64,000 bases of DNA, taken from positions 1 through 64,000 of the forward strand of contig NZ_BBIS01000037.1 in assembly GCF_000730605.1 (NCBI RefSeq). Reading direction: 5' to 3'. This stretch comes from Pseudomonas monteilii NBRC 103158 = DSM 14164 (GTDB taxonomy: Bacteria; Pseudomonadota; Gammaproteobacteria; Pseudomonadales; Pseudomonadaceae). A program made the position numbers and the translations under genes. The first letter of the stretch is position 1; each line of letters begins with the position of its first letter. The notes beneath the pieces are model-generated. The model was not told the DNA's origin. It ran no database searches and was given only the letters and a program-made list of their open reading frames with translations. Shown piece after piece: positions 24,311-33,173 of the stretch.

Positions 24311-27300
24311 TCAGTGGCTGCCAGGGTTGGCGCGTATGTGCGCGGCCTTGGCTGCCAGCCCTTGCCAGGCCGGTTTGTCGGCGGCGAAGCGCTGGCGCAG
24401 GTAGGCCGCCAGGTCGGCGACCTGGCGGTCCGACAGGCTGTCCTTGAAGCCGGGCATGTAGCCAAGGTCTCGGGTTGCCGGGGTGGGTATGCCGTGCAGT
24501 ACCACGCGCAGCAGGTTGTCCGGCAGGTCGCTGTGGACGTTGCTGTTCACCGCCATCGACGGGCTGACACCCAACAGCTTCGGCCCCAGGCCATCGCTGT
24601 GGCAGGCCAGGCACGCGCCCTTGAATACCCGCTCACCGTTGCTCAGCGACACCTGGATATCCGCTTGCGGCGCAGCGTTGGCTGCAAGCGTCGCAGGCTC
24701 GCCGTCGAGCGAGCTGAGGTAATGGGCGATGGCGCGTACATCGCTTTTGGGCAATGTGGCCAGCTCGCTGACCACTGGCCCCATCGGGCCTGCCGCCACA
24801 CCGTGCTTTTCGGAAAAACCGGTGCTCAGGTAGGTGAACAGTTCGTCTTCGCTCCAAGGCGTTGCCGACTTGCCCAGGGCATTCAGTGCCGGGGCTTCCC
24901 AGCCGTCGACCCTGCCGCCGGCAAGGTAGCTGCCGCCGCCTTTCTCCGCCCCCATCAAATTGCGTGGCGAGTGGCAGGCCGTGCAATGGCCCAGTCCGTC
25001 GACCAGGTAAGCGCCACGGTTCCACTGCGCACTGCGTTGCGGGTCGGGCTGGTACTCGCCGCGTTGCAAAAACAGCGCATTCCAGCCCGCCATCAGCGGC
25101 CGCTGGTTGAACGGGAAGCGCATGTCGTTGGCGGGCGCCGCTTGGCGTACCGGGGTTTGCGACATCAGGTAGGCGTACAGCGCCTGCATGTCGGCATCGT
25201 TGATGTTGCGAAACGAGGTGTAGGGGAAGGCCGGGTAGAGGTGCCGGCCATCGCGGCTGATGCCTTCGCGCATGGCCCGCTCGAAGGCGGCGAATGACCA
25301 GCGGCCAATACCGGTTTCCGGGTCGGGGGTGATGTTGGTGCTGTACAGCGTCCCGAACGGCGTTTCCATCGCCAGCCCCCCCGCATTGACCTTGCCGCCG
25401 CTGACCGTGTGGCACACGGCGCAGTCACCGGCTGCCGCCACCTGGCGCCCGCGTTCGAGCATCGCCGCGCTCCAGCTGCCGGCACCAGGCGGGGTTACCG
25501 GGGCGATTTCAGCGCGCCAGGGCAGGGCAGTGGCGAGCATGCCCAGGGCTGCGCCAAATACCCCGGCCAGCGAGCCGAACCACCACTTCGAGCGCTTCTT
25601 TGTGGGGTGTTCCTGTGTGGGGGCATCAGGCTCCTGGCCCTCGCCACCGAGCGCTGCGCGCACCCGTTCCGCCGTAATCGGCAGTTCGCGAAAGCGGATG
25701 CCGGTGGCGTCGAAAATAGCGTTGGCGATGGCGGCCGCGCTGGGTACCGAGGCCGACTCGCCACTGCCCATCGGCGGTTCGTGCTGGCGCGGCAGCATCA
25801 TCACGTCAATGGCTGGCAACTCGGGGAAGGTCAGGATCGGGTAGCCGCCCCATTCCTTGCTGGCTACCGTCGACTCCTCAAAGCTGACTTGTTCCTTGAG
25901 CACGCGGCTGGTGGACTGGATGACGTTGCCGTGTATCTGGTGTCGCACGCCCTCCGGGTTGACCATCATCCCGGCATCGTGGCCAATCACCACACGGGTG
26001 ACGGCGACCTCGCCGGTGCGCCGGTCTACCGCGACATCAGCCACCCACGCCGCCCAGGCCGCGCCGAAGCCGGGAAACTTGCTGTGGATGTAGCGTGCAT
26101 AAGCAAAGCCCCTGCCACGCAGTACGTCACCTTCGGCTTGCGTTTGCATGGGCTGGGTATGCGGCTGCCATGCGGCGCGTTCGGCGGTGGCCTTGATCAG
26201 GTCGATGGCGCGCGGGTCGGACAGGTGCTTGAGGCGGTATTCGACCGGGTCTACACCCGCCGCGAAGGCCAGCTCATCGATGTACGACTCGTGGGCGAAG
26301 CTGTTGGGCATGGCCGATACACCGCGCATCCACGAGGCGCGCACCAGCGGCGTCATGTCGTTGATGGTGACGCGCATGTGCTCGTAGTCATACGGCGGGA
26401 TTGAGGTACGGTCGCCCATCTCGAACAGTGCCGGCACCGGTTCCACGGCGCCGGTCAGTAGCAGCGCCAGGGTTGGGGCGCCGTTGGACGGGTAGCTGGT
26501 CTGGAAGTCGTAGGCGGCCACGCTGCCATCGGCGTTCAGGCCACCGTCGATCTCCATCAGTTGCGCGGTGCCTTTGGGCTCCCACACATGTTCCTGCTCG
26601 CGCGTCAGCTGCACCCGCACCGGGCGCTGCACGGCACGCGACAGCAGCACCGCATCGGCGCACACATCGTCGGCGCAGTTGCGGCCATAGCAGCCAGCAG
26701 CCTCCATGCGGATGATTTCGATGCGGTCTTCGGCGCATTCCAGCAGCCAGGCCAGGTCGGCGCGCAGCAGGTGCGGGTTTTGCGTGCCGGACCACACGCG
26801 GATCTGGTTATCGGTGAAGTCGGCCAGCGCGCACGACGGGCCAATAGAAGCATGCAACTGGTACGGCCACAGGTAGCTGCGGCTCAGGCGTTGGCTGGCA
26901 TTGGCGATGCCGCCGTCGACATCACCCTTGTCCAGCACGGTGCGCTGCACCCGCGGGTTGTCGCGGATGGCCTGGGCAACATCGCTGAGGTCAGGCAGCT
27001 TGGCGGTAAAGGGCTTCCAGCTGACCTTCAGGTCATGGGCGGCGCGAATGGCCTGCTCCTCGCGCTCGGCCACCACACCGACAAAGTCACGGATGACCAC
27101 CACCGCGACCACGCCGGGCACGTGGGCGATGGAAGTTTCGTCGACCGCCAGCAGGCTGTTGCCGACGAAGTCACCGCTGTCGTGGCCGGCGTAGGGTGGG
27201 CGGATGACCCGGCCGTGCAGCATGTCGGGCAGGCGCATGTCATGCACGTAGGTCAGCTCGCCAGTGGCCTTGCCGGGGATGTCCACCCGTGCGGCACTGC

Positions 27301-27874
27301 GCCCGACCAGGCGGTAGTCCTCAATGGCCTTGAGCGGCGCATCGTCGGCGATGTACCGCTGGTGGTTTTCGCCTTGCACCAGTTCGGCAAAGCTCAGCGT
27401 GCTGCCATTGCTGGCGATCACCGCGCCTTCTTCAATGCGCAGGGCTTCGGGGGCGCAAGCAAGCCGTTGCGCGGCCTGTTGCAGCAAGAAGCGCCGCGCC
27501 GTGGCCGCGGCCTTGCGCAAAGGCACGGCGGAAATCTGCAAGGTGGCGCTGGCAATGGTTGCGCCCTGGTTCGGCGCCCGTTCGGTGTCCCCCAAAACCA
27601 TGTGAACCTGGTCCATGCGCAGGTCCAGCTCTTCAGCAACGATCTGTGCCAGTGAGGTGCGGATGCCGGTGCCCAGGTCGACGTGGCCGTTGAAGGCGTA
27701 GACCAGACCGTCGTCGCTGACGGCGATGAACAATGCCAGTTCGCGTTCCTTGACCACGGGCGTCGCGCCCTTGGCCACGGGGCCGGAAGGCGGGGTGATC
27801 TGGTCGACGATCAGCAACACGCCGGTCTTGGCCAGCAACTGGTCGCGGCTGGGCACCTGTTGAGAGTGGTTCAT
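24311..27874 (-). CDS. nicB: Nicotinate dehydrogenase subunit B (molybdopterin domain fused to three cytochrome c domains)
   Basis: NicB with NicA hydroxylates nicotinate to 6-hydroxynicotinate and passes electrons to the respiratory chain. The product is 1187 aa, the known length. Residues 1 to about 740 are a xanthine-oxidase-type molybdopterin domain (LGTGIRTSLAQIVAEEL, then MGSGESASVPSAAAIANAI). A transmembrane helix lies near 770-790 (WWFGSLAGVFGAALGMLA), followed by three haem sites: CAVCH (about 817), CTACH (about 963) and CLACH (about 1087). The ATG overlaps the nicA stop (ATGA). Cytochrome domains are expected in the periplasm. Confidence 0.96.
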   Translation of the reverse strand: MNHSQQVPSRDQLLAKTGVLLIVDQITPPSGPVAKGATPVVKERELALFIAVSDDGLVYAFNGHVDLGTGIRTSLAQIVAEELDLRMDQVHMVLGDTERAPNQGATIASATLQISAVPLRKAAATARRFLLQQAAQRLACAPEALRIEEGAVIASNGSTLSFAELVQGENHQRYIADDAPLKAIEDYRLVGRSAARVDIPGKATGELTYVHDMRLPDMLHGRVIRPPYAGHDSGDFVGNSLLAVDETSIAHVPGVVAVVVIRDFVGVVAEREEQAIRAAHDLKVSWKPFTAKLPDLSDVAQAIRDNPRVQRTVLDKGDVDGGIANASQRLSRSYLWPYQLHASIGPSCALADFTDNQIRVWSGTQNPHLLRADLAWLLECAEDRIEIIRMEAAGCYGRNCADDVCADAVLLSRAVQRPVRVQLTREQEHVWEPKGTAQLMEIDGGLNADGSVAAYDFQTSYPSNGAPTLALLLTGAVEPVPALFEMGDRTSIPPYDYEHMRVTINDMTPLVRASWMRGVSAMPNSFAHESYIDELAFAAGVDPVEYRLKHLSDPRAIDLIKATAERAAWQPHTQPMQTQAEGDVLRGRGFAYARYIHSKFPGFGAAWAAWVADVAVDRRTGEVAVTRVVIGHDAGMMVNPEGVRHQIHGNVIQSTSRVLKEQVSFEESTVASKEWGGYPILTFPELPAIDVMMLPRQHEPPMGSGESASVPSAAAIANAIFDATGIRFRELPITAERVRAALGGEGQEPDAPTQEHPTKKRSKWWFGSLAGVFGAALGMLATALPWRAEIAPVTPPGAGSWSAAMLERGRQVAAAGDCAVCHTVSGGKVNAGGLAMETPFGTLYSTNITPDPETGIGRWSFAAFERAMREGISRDGRHLYPAFPYTSFRNINDADMQALYAYLMSQTPVRQAAPANDMRFPFNQRPLMAGWNALFLQRGEYQPDPQRSAQWNRGAYLVDGLGHCTACHSPRNLMGAEKGGGSYLAGGRVDGWEAPALNALGKSATPWSEDELFTYLSTGFSEKHGVAAGPMGPVVSELATLPKSDVRAIAHYLSSLDGEPATLAANAAPQADIQVSLSNGERVFKGACLACHSDGLGPKLLGVSPSMAVNSNVHSDLPDNLLRVVLHGIPTPATRDLGYMPGFKDSLSDRQVADLAAYLRQRFAADKPAWQGLAAKAAHIRANPGSH

Positions 27875-28344
27875 GCTTTGCTCCGGGTCTGGGCAGCGCG
27901 GCGCACGGCGCGCAGGATTTCGACGTGGGTGCCGCAGCGGCACAGGTTGCCGCGCAGTTCATTGCGGATCTGTTCGTCGCTGGGGTTTGGGATGCGGTCG
28001 AGCAAGGCCTTGACGGTCATGATCATGCCGTTCATGCAGTAACCGCACTGGGCGGCCTGTTCGTCGATGAACGCCTGTTGCACTGCGTGCGGCGCGGCCT
28101 TGCTGCCCAGCCCTTCGAGGGTGGTGATGTCACGGCCCTCGGCGCCAGCTAAGGGAATGACACACGAGCGTGCAGCCACGCCGTCGATGATCACCGTGCA
28201 CGCCCCGCATTCGCCCAGGCCGCAGCCGTACTTGGGGCCGTTCAGGCACAGGTCGTTGCGCAGGACCAGCAGCAGCGGTGTGTCGGGCGCGGCGCTGGTT
28301 TCGACGGCTTGGCCGTTGACCCGCAGGGAGAGGGTTGTTTGCAT
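27871..28344 (-). CDS. nicA: Nicotinate dehydrogenase subunit A ([2Fe-2S] protein)
   Basis: This 157-aa iron-sulfur subunit carries electrons from the molybdenum site of NicB. It has the plant-type cluster CGLGECGACTVIIDG with a later Cys, and the second cluster CGYCMNGMIM with CRCGTH. Length equals that reported for NicA. It is first in nicAB with a 4-nt overlap into nicB. A longer upstream frame exists, but it would include the likely operator region, so the ATG at 28344 is preferred. Confidence 0.95.
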   Translation of the reverse strand: MQTTLSLRVNGQAVETSAAPDTPLLLVLRNDLCLNGPKYGCGLGECGACTVIIDGVAARSCVIPLAGAEGRDITTLEGLGSKAAPHAVQQAFIDEQAAQCGYCMNGMIMTVKALLDRIPNPSDEQIRNELRGNLCRCGTHVEILRAVRRAAQTRSKA

Positions 28345-28405
28345 TATTGGCTCATCTCTGGAGGTTGCTTGCGCTACCGAAGGACTCAAACGGGGAGAGA
28401 AATTC

Positions 28406-28435
28406 GGTAAGTACTCACTACATGAAATGAGTGAG
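28406..28435 (-). promoter_or_regulatory. Candidate NicS operator before nicA
   Basis: Two overlapping inverted repeats lie 62-91 bp upstream of the nicA start. The first centres on AGTACT (GGTAAGTACTCAC, from 28406). The second, at 28414-28435, has arms CTCACTACAT and ATGAGTGAG that match except for one extra base. TetR repressors bind such palindromes. Which of the two is the real NicS site cannot be told by eye. Confidence 0.5.
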
Positions 28436-28480
28436 CAAGAAGCAGGCCAGGGATGATTTTTTGGGAGGGCAGTTGTGACT

Positions 28481-28499
28481 GGGGCTGCGTAGCAGCCCC
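28481..28499. terminator. Hairpin downstream of nicR (GGGGCTGC family)
   Basis: This is a perfect 8-bp stem GGGGCTGC/GCAGCCCC with loop GTA, 12 nt beyond the nicR stop codon. It is the third member of the family at 905 and 6105. It probably separates nicXR transcription from the nicAB promoter region. Confidence 0.55.
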
Positions 28500-28510
28500 A
28501 AAGCTTGAGG

Positions 28511-28987
28511 TCAGCCGGCGTTCTCGTCGCTGTCGATCATCTTGCGCAGCAGGTACAGGATAGCCACACGCTCACCTGCATTCAGGCTGCCCATGCTCAG
28601 CTCGCTGATCTGCCGGGCGCAGGGGATCATTTCGTCCAGCAAGGCAGCGCCATTGTCGGTGAGCTCGACGATAACCTTGCGCCGGTCGCTCGGGTCTGGC
28701 GACAACTGCACCAATTCGCGTGCCTTCAAACGGTCGACGATGCCGCGGATGGTTGCCTGGTCCACCGCAGTCGCCTTGATCAGCTCGGCCTGGGAGCTGG
28801 GACCGTGGTCGCGCAGGGCGCACAGGGTGACGAACTGGATCGAGGTCAGCTGCGGGTCGCAAGCCTGCTGCTGGAAGATCGCCGTGTGCCGCTGGTAAGC
28901 CTTGCGCAGCAAGTGGCCGACCTGTTCGGTAACGTCGTAGGGGGTGTTGTCAAGCGGGGCGCTGCTGGGGGTGGTTTTTTTTGACAT
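28511..28987 (-). CDS. nicR: MarR-family regulator NicR
   Basis: This 158-aa MarR protein has a winged helix around residues 60-105 (HGPSSQAELIKATAVDQATIRGIVDRLKARELVQLSPDPSDRRKV). In P. putida NicR represses nicCDEFTP and nicXR and is released by 6-hydroxynicotinate. It is second in the nicXR operon, 70 nt after nicX. The assignment rests on family plus exact cluster position. Confidence 0.9.
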   Translation of the reverse strand: MSKKTTPSSAPLDNTPYDVTEQVGHLLRKAYQRHTAIFQQQACDPQLTSIQFVTLCALRDHGPSSQAELIKATAVDQATIRGIVDRLKARELVQLSPDPSDRRKVIVELTDNGAALLDEMIPCARQISELSMGSLNAGERVAILYLLRKMIDSDENAG

Positions 28988-29057
28988 AGGATGGCTTGGG
29001 CTGGGTGAAAAGAGGCTGGCCGGCCGCCAATAGCGGAGCGCCCGGCCAGTATAACCC

Positions 29058-30110
29058 CTATCTCGCCCGCGACTCCTCTGGTGCTACCACGTCGCCGGCC
29101 AGGACCACGGCCTTGTCATCCAGGTAGATGTCGCAATTGCGCAGCGGAATGTCAAGGTGGCACGGGGTCTTGCGCTTGCCGCCGACCTCGGTGTTGGGGC
29201 CGGTGGAGAACAGGAAGTTGCCGTAGAAGGCGCGGGCGTCCATGCACATGCCATCGTTGCGGTCGTGCAGGCCCATGGCCGTCCACTGCGCGCGTGGCTG
29301 CAGGCCCCAGCCGATGTGCGAAATGCCGTACACCTCGGGGTCGTTGAAGTACTTCATGTAGTCACGCAGGTACTCGGCCTCGAAGCCGCCATGAATGCCG
29401 GTGATGAAGCCTTTCTCGATCTCCAGGGTGATGCGCTCGCGGCAGTAGTTCTTGAACGGCAGGATGATGTCGCCCACGTCCAGCACCAGTGTGCCCTCGG
29501 CGCTGTCCTCGTTCGGCCAGGTGAACAGGAAGCCGCTGGGCCAGTGGTCCCAGCGCCCTGGCTCGTCGGCATAGCCGTATTCGGTCACGGCCGGGTACTG
29601 GCCAAGCGGGGCGTGGAAGTCGCTGCCGGCCTTGGACCGCACATGCAGGCTGCGCGCCTGTTTCAGCAGGGTTTCGGCAGCCAGCACGCGGCGTTTGTCG
29701 TCTTCGGTCGGCAGCATGCGCGCCAGCACTTCCGGTGGCTCTACGGCCAGCAGGATGCGCGTGCCAGTCTTGAGAATCTGCTCCTGCTCGGGCGAGTGCA
29801 GCAGCATCATGGTATCGACGATCAGGTCGGCCGCTTCCAGTGCCCGTTGTGCCGCCAGGTTACCGGTAAGCGCGGTGTCGCCGCAGTAGGCGGTCATGTC
29901 GTTGCCCATCGCCGTGGGGTGGTTGAACGCGGGCAGCTCCACCGCATACACCTTGGCCTTCAGACGCTGCGCAGCTTCCATCGCCGCGTTGACCGTGCGC
30001 GGGTCGGAGTAGTGGCTCTTGAGCACGGCGACGCTCTGCGTCTCGTCCACGCGGGACAGCTTCAGTACGTGCTCGAACATCTGGGTCAGTTGCGCATTGC
30101 TCACCGGCAT
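29058..30110 (-). CDS. nicX: 2,5-dihydroxypyridine 5,6-dioxygenase NicX
   Basis: NicX is a non-haem iron(II) extradiol-like dioxygenase that opens 2,5-dihydroxypyridine to N-formylmaleamate. The 350-aa length is that reported for NicX. The iron-site segment CHLDIPL gives His318 and Asp320, the reported ligands, with another His in YGISHIGWG. The ATG at 30110 starts MPVSNAQLTQ; a frame extension upstream enters the regulatory region. It is first in nicXR, divergent from nicC. Confidence 0.95.
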   Translation of the reverse strand: MPVSNAQLTQMFEHVLKLSRVDETQSVAVLKSHYSDPRTVNAAMEAAQRLKAKVYAVELPAFNHPTAMGNDMTAYCGDTALTGNLAAQRALEAADLIVDTMMLLHSPEQEQILKTGTRILLAVEPPEVLARMLPTEDDKRRVLAAETLLKQARSLHVRSKAGSDFHAPLGQYPAVTEYGYADEPGRWDHWPSGFLFTWPNEDSAEGTLVLDVGDIILPFKNYCRERITLEIEKGFITGIHGGFEAEYLRDYMKYFNDPEVYGISHIGWGLQPRAQWTAMGLHDRNDGMCMDARAFYGNFLFSTGPNTEVGGKRKTPCHLDIPLRNCDIYLDDKAVVLAGDVVAPEESRAR

Positions 30111-30191
30111 CGGGGTTCTCCTGGGCGGCGTTGATGAGTAAGAGGTGCTGCACCAAGGCAGTGCCTGGCGCTTCATCTCGGTGCAAATTAA

Positions 30192-30382
30192 TAGTGTGTA
30201 CACCCTACTTTTGCAGATGAAAGCGCATCCCGCCGGTGAGCGCAAGTTATCTGTAAAACGTTACCTATTCACACATAAGTCCAGTGATTGCGGTAACAGA
30301 GCTTTGGCTGAACTTTTCGATCAGCTGTTTGAAAAATATTTGCCTGCCCCTCTTTTCAAAATTCAATTGCAGCGTATACGCT
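30192..30382. promoter_or_regulatory. Candidate NicR operators in the nicX-nicC intergenic region
   Basis: The 330-bp divergent region 30111-30440 contains TAGTGTGTACACCCTA (30192-30207), palindromic at 7 of 8 pairs, and a perfect AGCGTATACGCT (30371-30382) 58 bp before nicC. MarR proteins typically bind 15-20 bp palindromes of this kind, and NicR controls both divergent operons. Which is used is unknown. I see no small gene in this gap. Confidence 0.5.
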
Positions 30383-30440
30383 CTAAATCGTCAGGCGGTC
30401 GAGCCGCCGGCCACACATCAGAACAAGAGGAGAGATACCC

Positions 30441-31589
30441 ATGCGGGGTAGGCAGAAAATCGCAATCGTCGGTGCGGGTCTGGGTGGGGCAGCTGCCGCC
30501 ACGTTGCTGCAACAGGCTGGGTTCGATGTCGAGGTGTTCGAGCAGGCGCCGGAATTCACCCGCCTTGGCGCGGGCATTCATATCGGCCCTAATGTGATGA
30601 AAATCTTCCGCCGCATGGGGCTGGAGCAGAAGCTGGAGCTGATGGGCTCGCACCCGGACTTCTGGTTCAGCCGCGACGGCAATACCGGTGATTACCTGTC
30701 GCGCATTCCGCTGGGCGAATTTGCCCGTCGCGAGTACGGCGCCGCCTACATCACCATTCACCGTGGCGACCTGCACGCGCTGCAGATCGACGCGATCAAG
30801 CCGGGCACCGTGCACTTCGGCAAGCGCCTGCAAAAGATTGTCGACGAAGGCGACCTGGTCCGCCTGGACTTCGCCGACGGCACGCACACCGTGGCTGACA
30901 TCGTCATCGGTGCCGATGGCATCCATTCGAAGATCCGCGAAGAACTGCTGGGCGCTGAAGCGCCGAACTACAGCGGCTGGGTCGCGCACCGGGCACTGAT
31001 CCGCGGGGTGAACCTGGCGCAGCATGCAGATGTGTTCGAGCCCTGCGTGAAGTGGTGGTCCGAAGACCGCCACATGATGGTCTACTACACCACCGGCAAG
31101 CGTGACGAGTACTACTTCGTCACCGGTGTGCCGCATGAAGCCTGGGACTTCCAGGGGGCTTATGTGGACAGCAGCCAGGAGGAAATGCGCGCCGCCTTCG
31201 AGGGTTACCACCCCACCGTGCAGAAGCTGATCGACGCGACCGAATCGATCACCAAGTGGCCGCTGCGCAACCGCAACCCGTTGCCGCTGTGGAGCCGTGG
31301 CCGCCTGGTCATGCTGGGTGACGCCTGCCACCCGATGAAGCCGCACATGGCCCAGGGTGCCTGCATGGCCATCGAGGATGCGGCCATGCTGACCCGCTGC
31401 CTGCAAGAGACCGGGCTGTCCGACCACCGCACCGCGTTCGCCCTGTACGAGGCCAACCGCAAGGAGCGGGCATCGCAGGTGCAGTCGGTATCCAATGCCA
31501 ACACCTGGCTCTACACCCAGGAAGACCCGGCCTGGGTCTATGGCTACGACCTCTACGGGCAGCCGCTCAAAAGCGGGGAGGCGGCATGA
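30441..31589 (+). CDS. nicC: 6-hydroxynicotinate 3-monooxygenase NicC
   Basis: This FAD-dependent monooxygenase of 382 aa decarboxylatively hydroxylates 6-hydroxynicotinate to 2,5-dihydroxypyridine using NADH. It has the FAD-binding GAGLGG motif (residues 11-16), the FAD-ribityl segment GDACHPMKPHMAQGACMAIEDA, and the residues reported for catalysis, His47 (GAGIHIGPN) and Tyr215 (MMVYYTTG). AGGAGAG is upstream of the ATG. It opens nicCDEFTP and overlaps nicD by 4 nt. Confidence 0.96.
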   Translation: MRGRQKIAIVGAGLGGAAAATLLQQAGFDVEVFEQAPEFTRLGAGIHIGPNVMKIFRRMGLEQKLELMGSHPDFWFSRDGNTGDYLSRIPLGEFARREYGAAYITIHRGDLHALQIDAIKPGTVHFGKRLQKIVDEGDLVRLDFADGTHTVADIVIGADGIHSKIREELLGAEAPNYSGWVAHRALIRGVNLAQHADVFEPCVKWWSEDRHMMVYYTTGKRDEYYFVTGVPHEAWDFQGAYVDSSQEEMRAAFEGYHPTVQKLIDATESITKWPLRNRNPLPLWSRGRLVMLGDACHPMKPHMAQGACMAIEDAAMLTRCLQETGLSDHRTAFALYEANRKERASQVQSVSNANTWLYTQEDPAWVYGYDLYGQPLKSGEAA

Positions 31590-32392
31590 GTACCTTCGTC
31601 GCCGGCGGCAACGTCAGCGCCAATGGCATCCGTCAGCATTTTCTGCGCTACGGCGGCAAGGGGCATGCGCTGATCCTGGTGCCGGGCATCACCAGCCCGG
31701 CGGTTACCTGGGGCTTCGTGGCCGAGCGCCTTGGCCAGTACTTCGATACCTATGTGCTGGATGTGCGTGGGCGTGGGTTGTCGGAGAGCGGGCCTGGGCT
31801 GGATTACGGCACGGACGCCTGTGCCGCAGACATCCCCGCGTTTGCTGCTGCGCTGGGCCTGGGCAGCTATCACCTGGTCGGGCACTCGATGGGGGCGCGC
31901 TTTGCCATTCGTGCTGCTGCCCAAGGGGAGCCGGGGTTGCAGCGGCTGGTGCTGGTCGACCCGCCGGTATCCGGGCCGGGGCGCCGCGCCTACCCGAGCA
32001 AGTTGCCGTGGTATGTCGACTCGATCCGCCAGGCCACGGTTGGCATGAGCGGCGACGACATGCGCGCCTTCTGTGCCACCTGGAGCGACGAGCAACTGGC
32101 CCTGCGCGCCGAGTGGCTGCACACCTGTTACGAGCCGGCAATCGTGCGCGCCTTCGATGACTTCCACGAGGTGGATATCCACCAGGACCTGCCTGCCGTG
32201 CGTCAGCCGACGCTGCTGATGGTGGCGGGGCGCGGCGGGGTGATCGAGCCCCGCGACATAGCCGAAATCCGCGAGCTGAAGCCGGATATCCAGGTGGTAC
32301 GGGTAGACAACGCCGGCCACATGATCCCTTGGGATGACCTTGAAGGCTTCTTCGCCGCCTTTGGCGACTTCCTCGACCAACCCCTTGTCTGA
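31586..32392 (+). CDS. nicD: N-formylmaleamate deformylase NicD
   Basis: This 268-aa alpha/beta-hydrolase removes formate from N-formylmaleamate to give maleamate. The catalytic triad falls exactly at the reported positions: Ser101 in GHSMGA, Asp125 in LVLVDPP and His245 in NAGHMIPW. It starts within the nicC stop (ATGA overlap) and is followed by nicE after 13 nt. Confidence 0.96.
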   Translation: MSTFVAGGNVSANGIRQHFLRYGGKGHALILVPGITSPAVTWGFVAERLGQYFDTYVLDVRGRGLSESGPGLDYGTDACAADIPAFAAALGLGSYHLVGHSMGARFAIRAAAQGEPGLQRLVLVDPPVSGPGRRAYPSKLPWYVDSIRQATVGMSGDDMRAFCATWSDEQLALRAEWLHTCYEPAIVRAFDDFHEVDIHQDLPAVRQPTLLMVAGRGGVIEPRDIAEIRELKPDIQVVRVDNAGHMIPWDDLEGFFAAFGDFLDQPLV

Positions 32393-32405
32393 CGGAGCAC
32401 GAGAC

Positions 32406-33158
32406 ATGACCCAGCTATACCGCATCGGCCAGATCGTGCCGAGTTCCAACACCACCATGGAAACCGAGATCCCGGCGATGCTCAATGCACGCCAGGCCAT
32501 CCGCCCCGAGCGCTTCACCTTCCATTCCAGCCGCATGCGCATGAAGCAGGTGAAGAAGGAAGAGCTGGCCGCCATGGATGCCGAGTCCGACCGCTGCGCC
32601 GTGGAACTGTCCGACGCCAAGGTCGATGTGCTGGGCTACGCCTGCCTGGTGGCGATCATGGCCATGGGCCTGGGCTACCACCGCCAATCGGAAAAACGCC
32701 TGCAGCAGGCCACCGCCGACAATGATGCGTTGGCGCCGGTCATCACCAGTGCCGGTGCGCTGGTAGAAGCGTTACATGTGATGAAGGCCAAGCGTATTGC
32801 CATCGTTGCCCCGTACATGAAGCCGCTGACCGAACTGGTGGTGAACTACATCCGCGAGGAAGGCTTTGAAGTGCTGGACTGGCGCGCGCTGGAAATCCCC
32901 GACAACCTCGCCGTGGCCCGCCACGACCCGGCCAACCTGCCAGGCATCGTCGCCGGCATGAACCTGGAAGGCGTGGATGTGGTGGTGCTCTCGGCCTGCG
33001 TGCAGATGCAATCGCTGCCAGCCGTGGCCAAGGTCGAAGCGCAAACCGGCAAACCTGTGGTCACCGCCGCCATCGCCACCACCTACGCCATGCTCAAGGC
33101 GCTGGACCTGGAGCCGATTGTGCCGGGTGCTGGCGCCTTGCTGTCGGGCGCTTACTGA
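32406..33158 (+). CDS. nicE: Maleate isomerase NicE
   Basis: This cofactor-free cis-trans isomerase of the Asp/Glu racemase superfamily turns maleate into fumarate. At 250 aa it has the family length. The two catalytic cysteines are Cys80 (GYACLV) and Cys198 (LSACVQ). Conserved N-terminal residues PSSNTTMETE bind the carboxylates. A GGAG-containing site precedes the ATG at 32406. A longer frame would overlap nicD and is rejected. Confidence 0.95.
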   Translation: MTQLYRIGQIVPSSNTTMETEIPAMLNARQAIRPERFTFHSSRMRMKQVKKEELAAMDAESDRCAVELSDAKVDVLGYACLVAIMAMGLGYHRQSEKRLQQATADNDALAPVITSAGALVEALHVMKAKRIAIVAPYMKPLTELVVNYIREEGFEVLDWRALEIPDNLAVARHDPANLPGIVAGMNLEGVDVVVLSACVQMQSLPAVAKVEAQTGKPVVTAAIATTYAMLKALDLEPIVPGAGALLSGAY

Positions 33159-33173
33159 AACCGGGAGGCGGAC

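Noticed and set aside
24314..27655. Long plus-strand frames (such as 24314-25297 and 26561-27655) opposite nicB.
   Set aside because: NicB is certain by length and motifs; the antisense products lack any recognisable domain and have no ribosome binding site.
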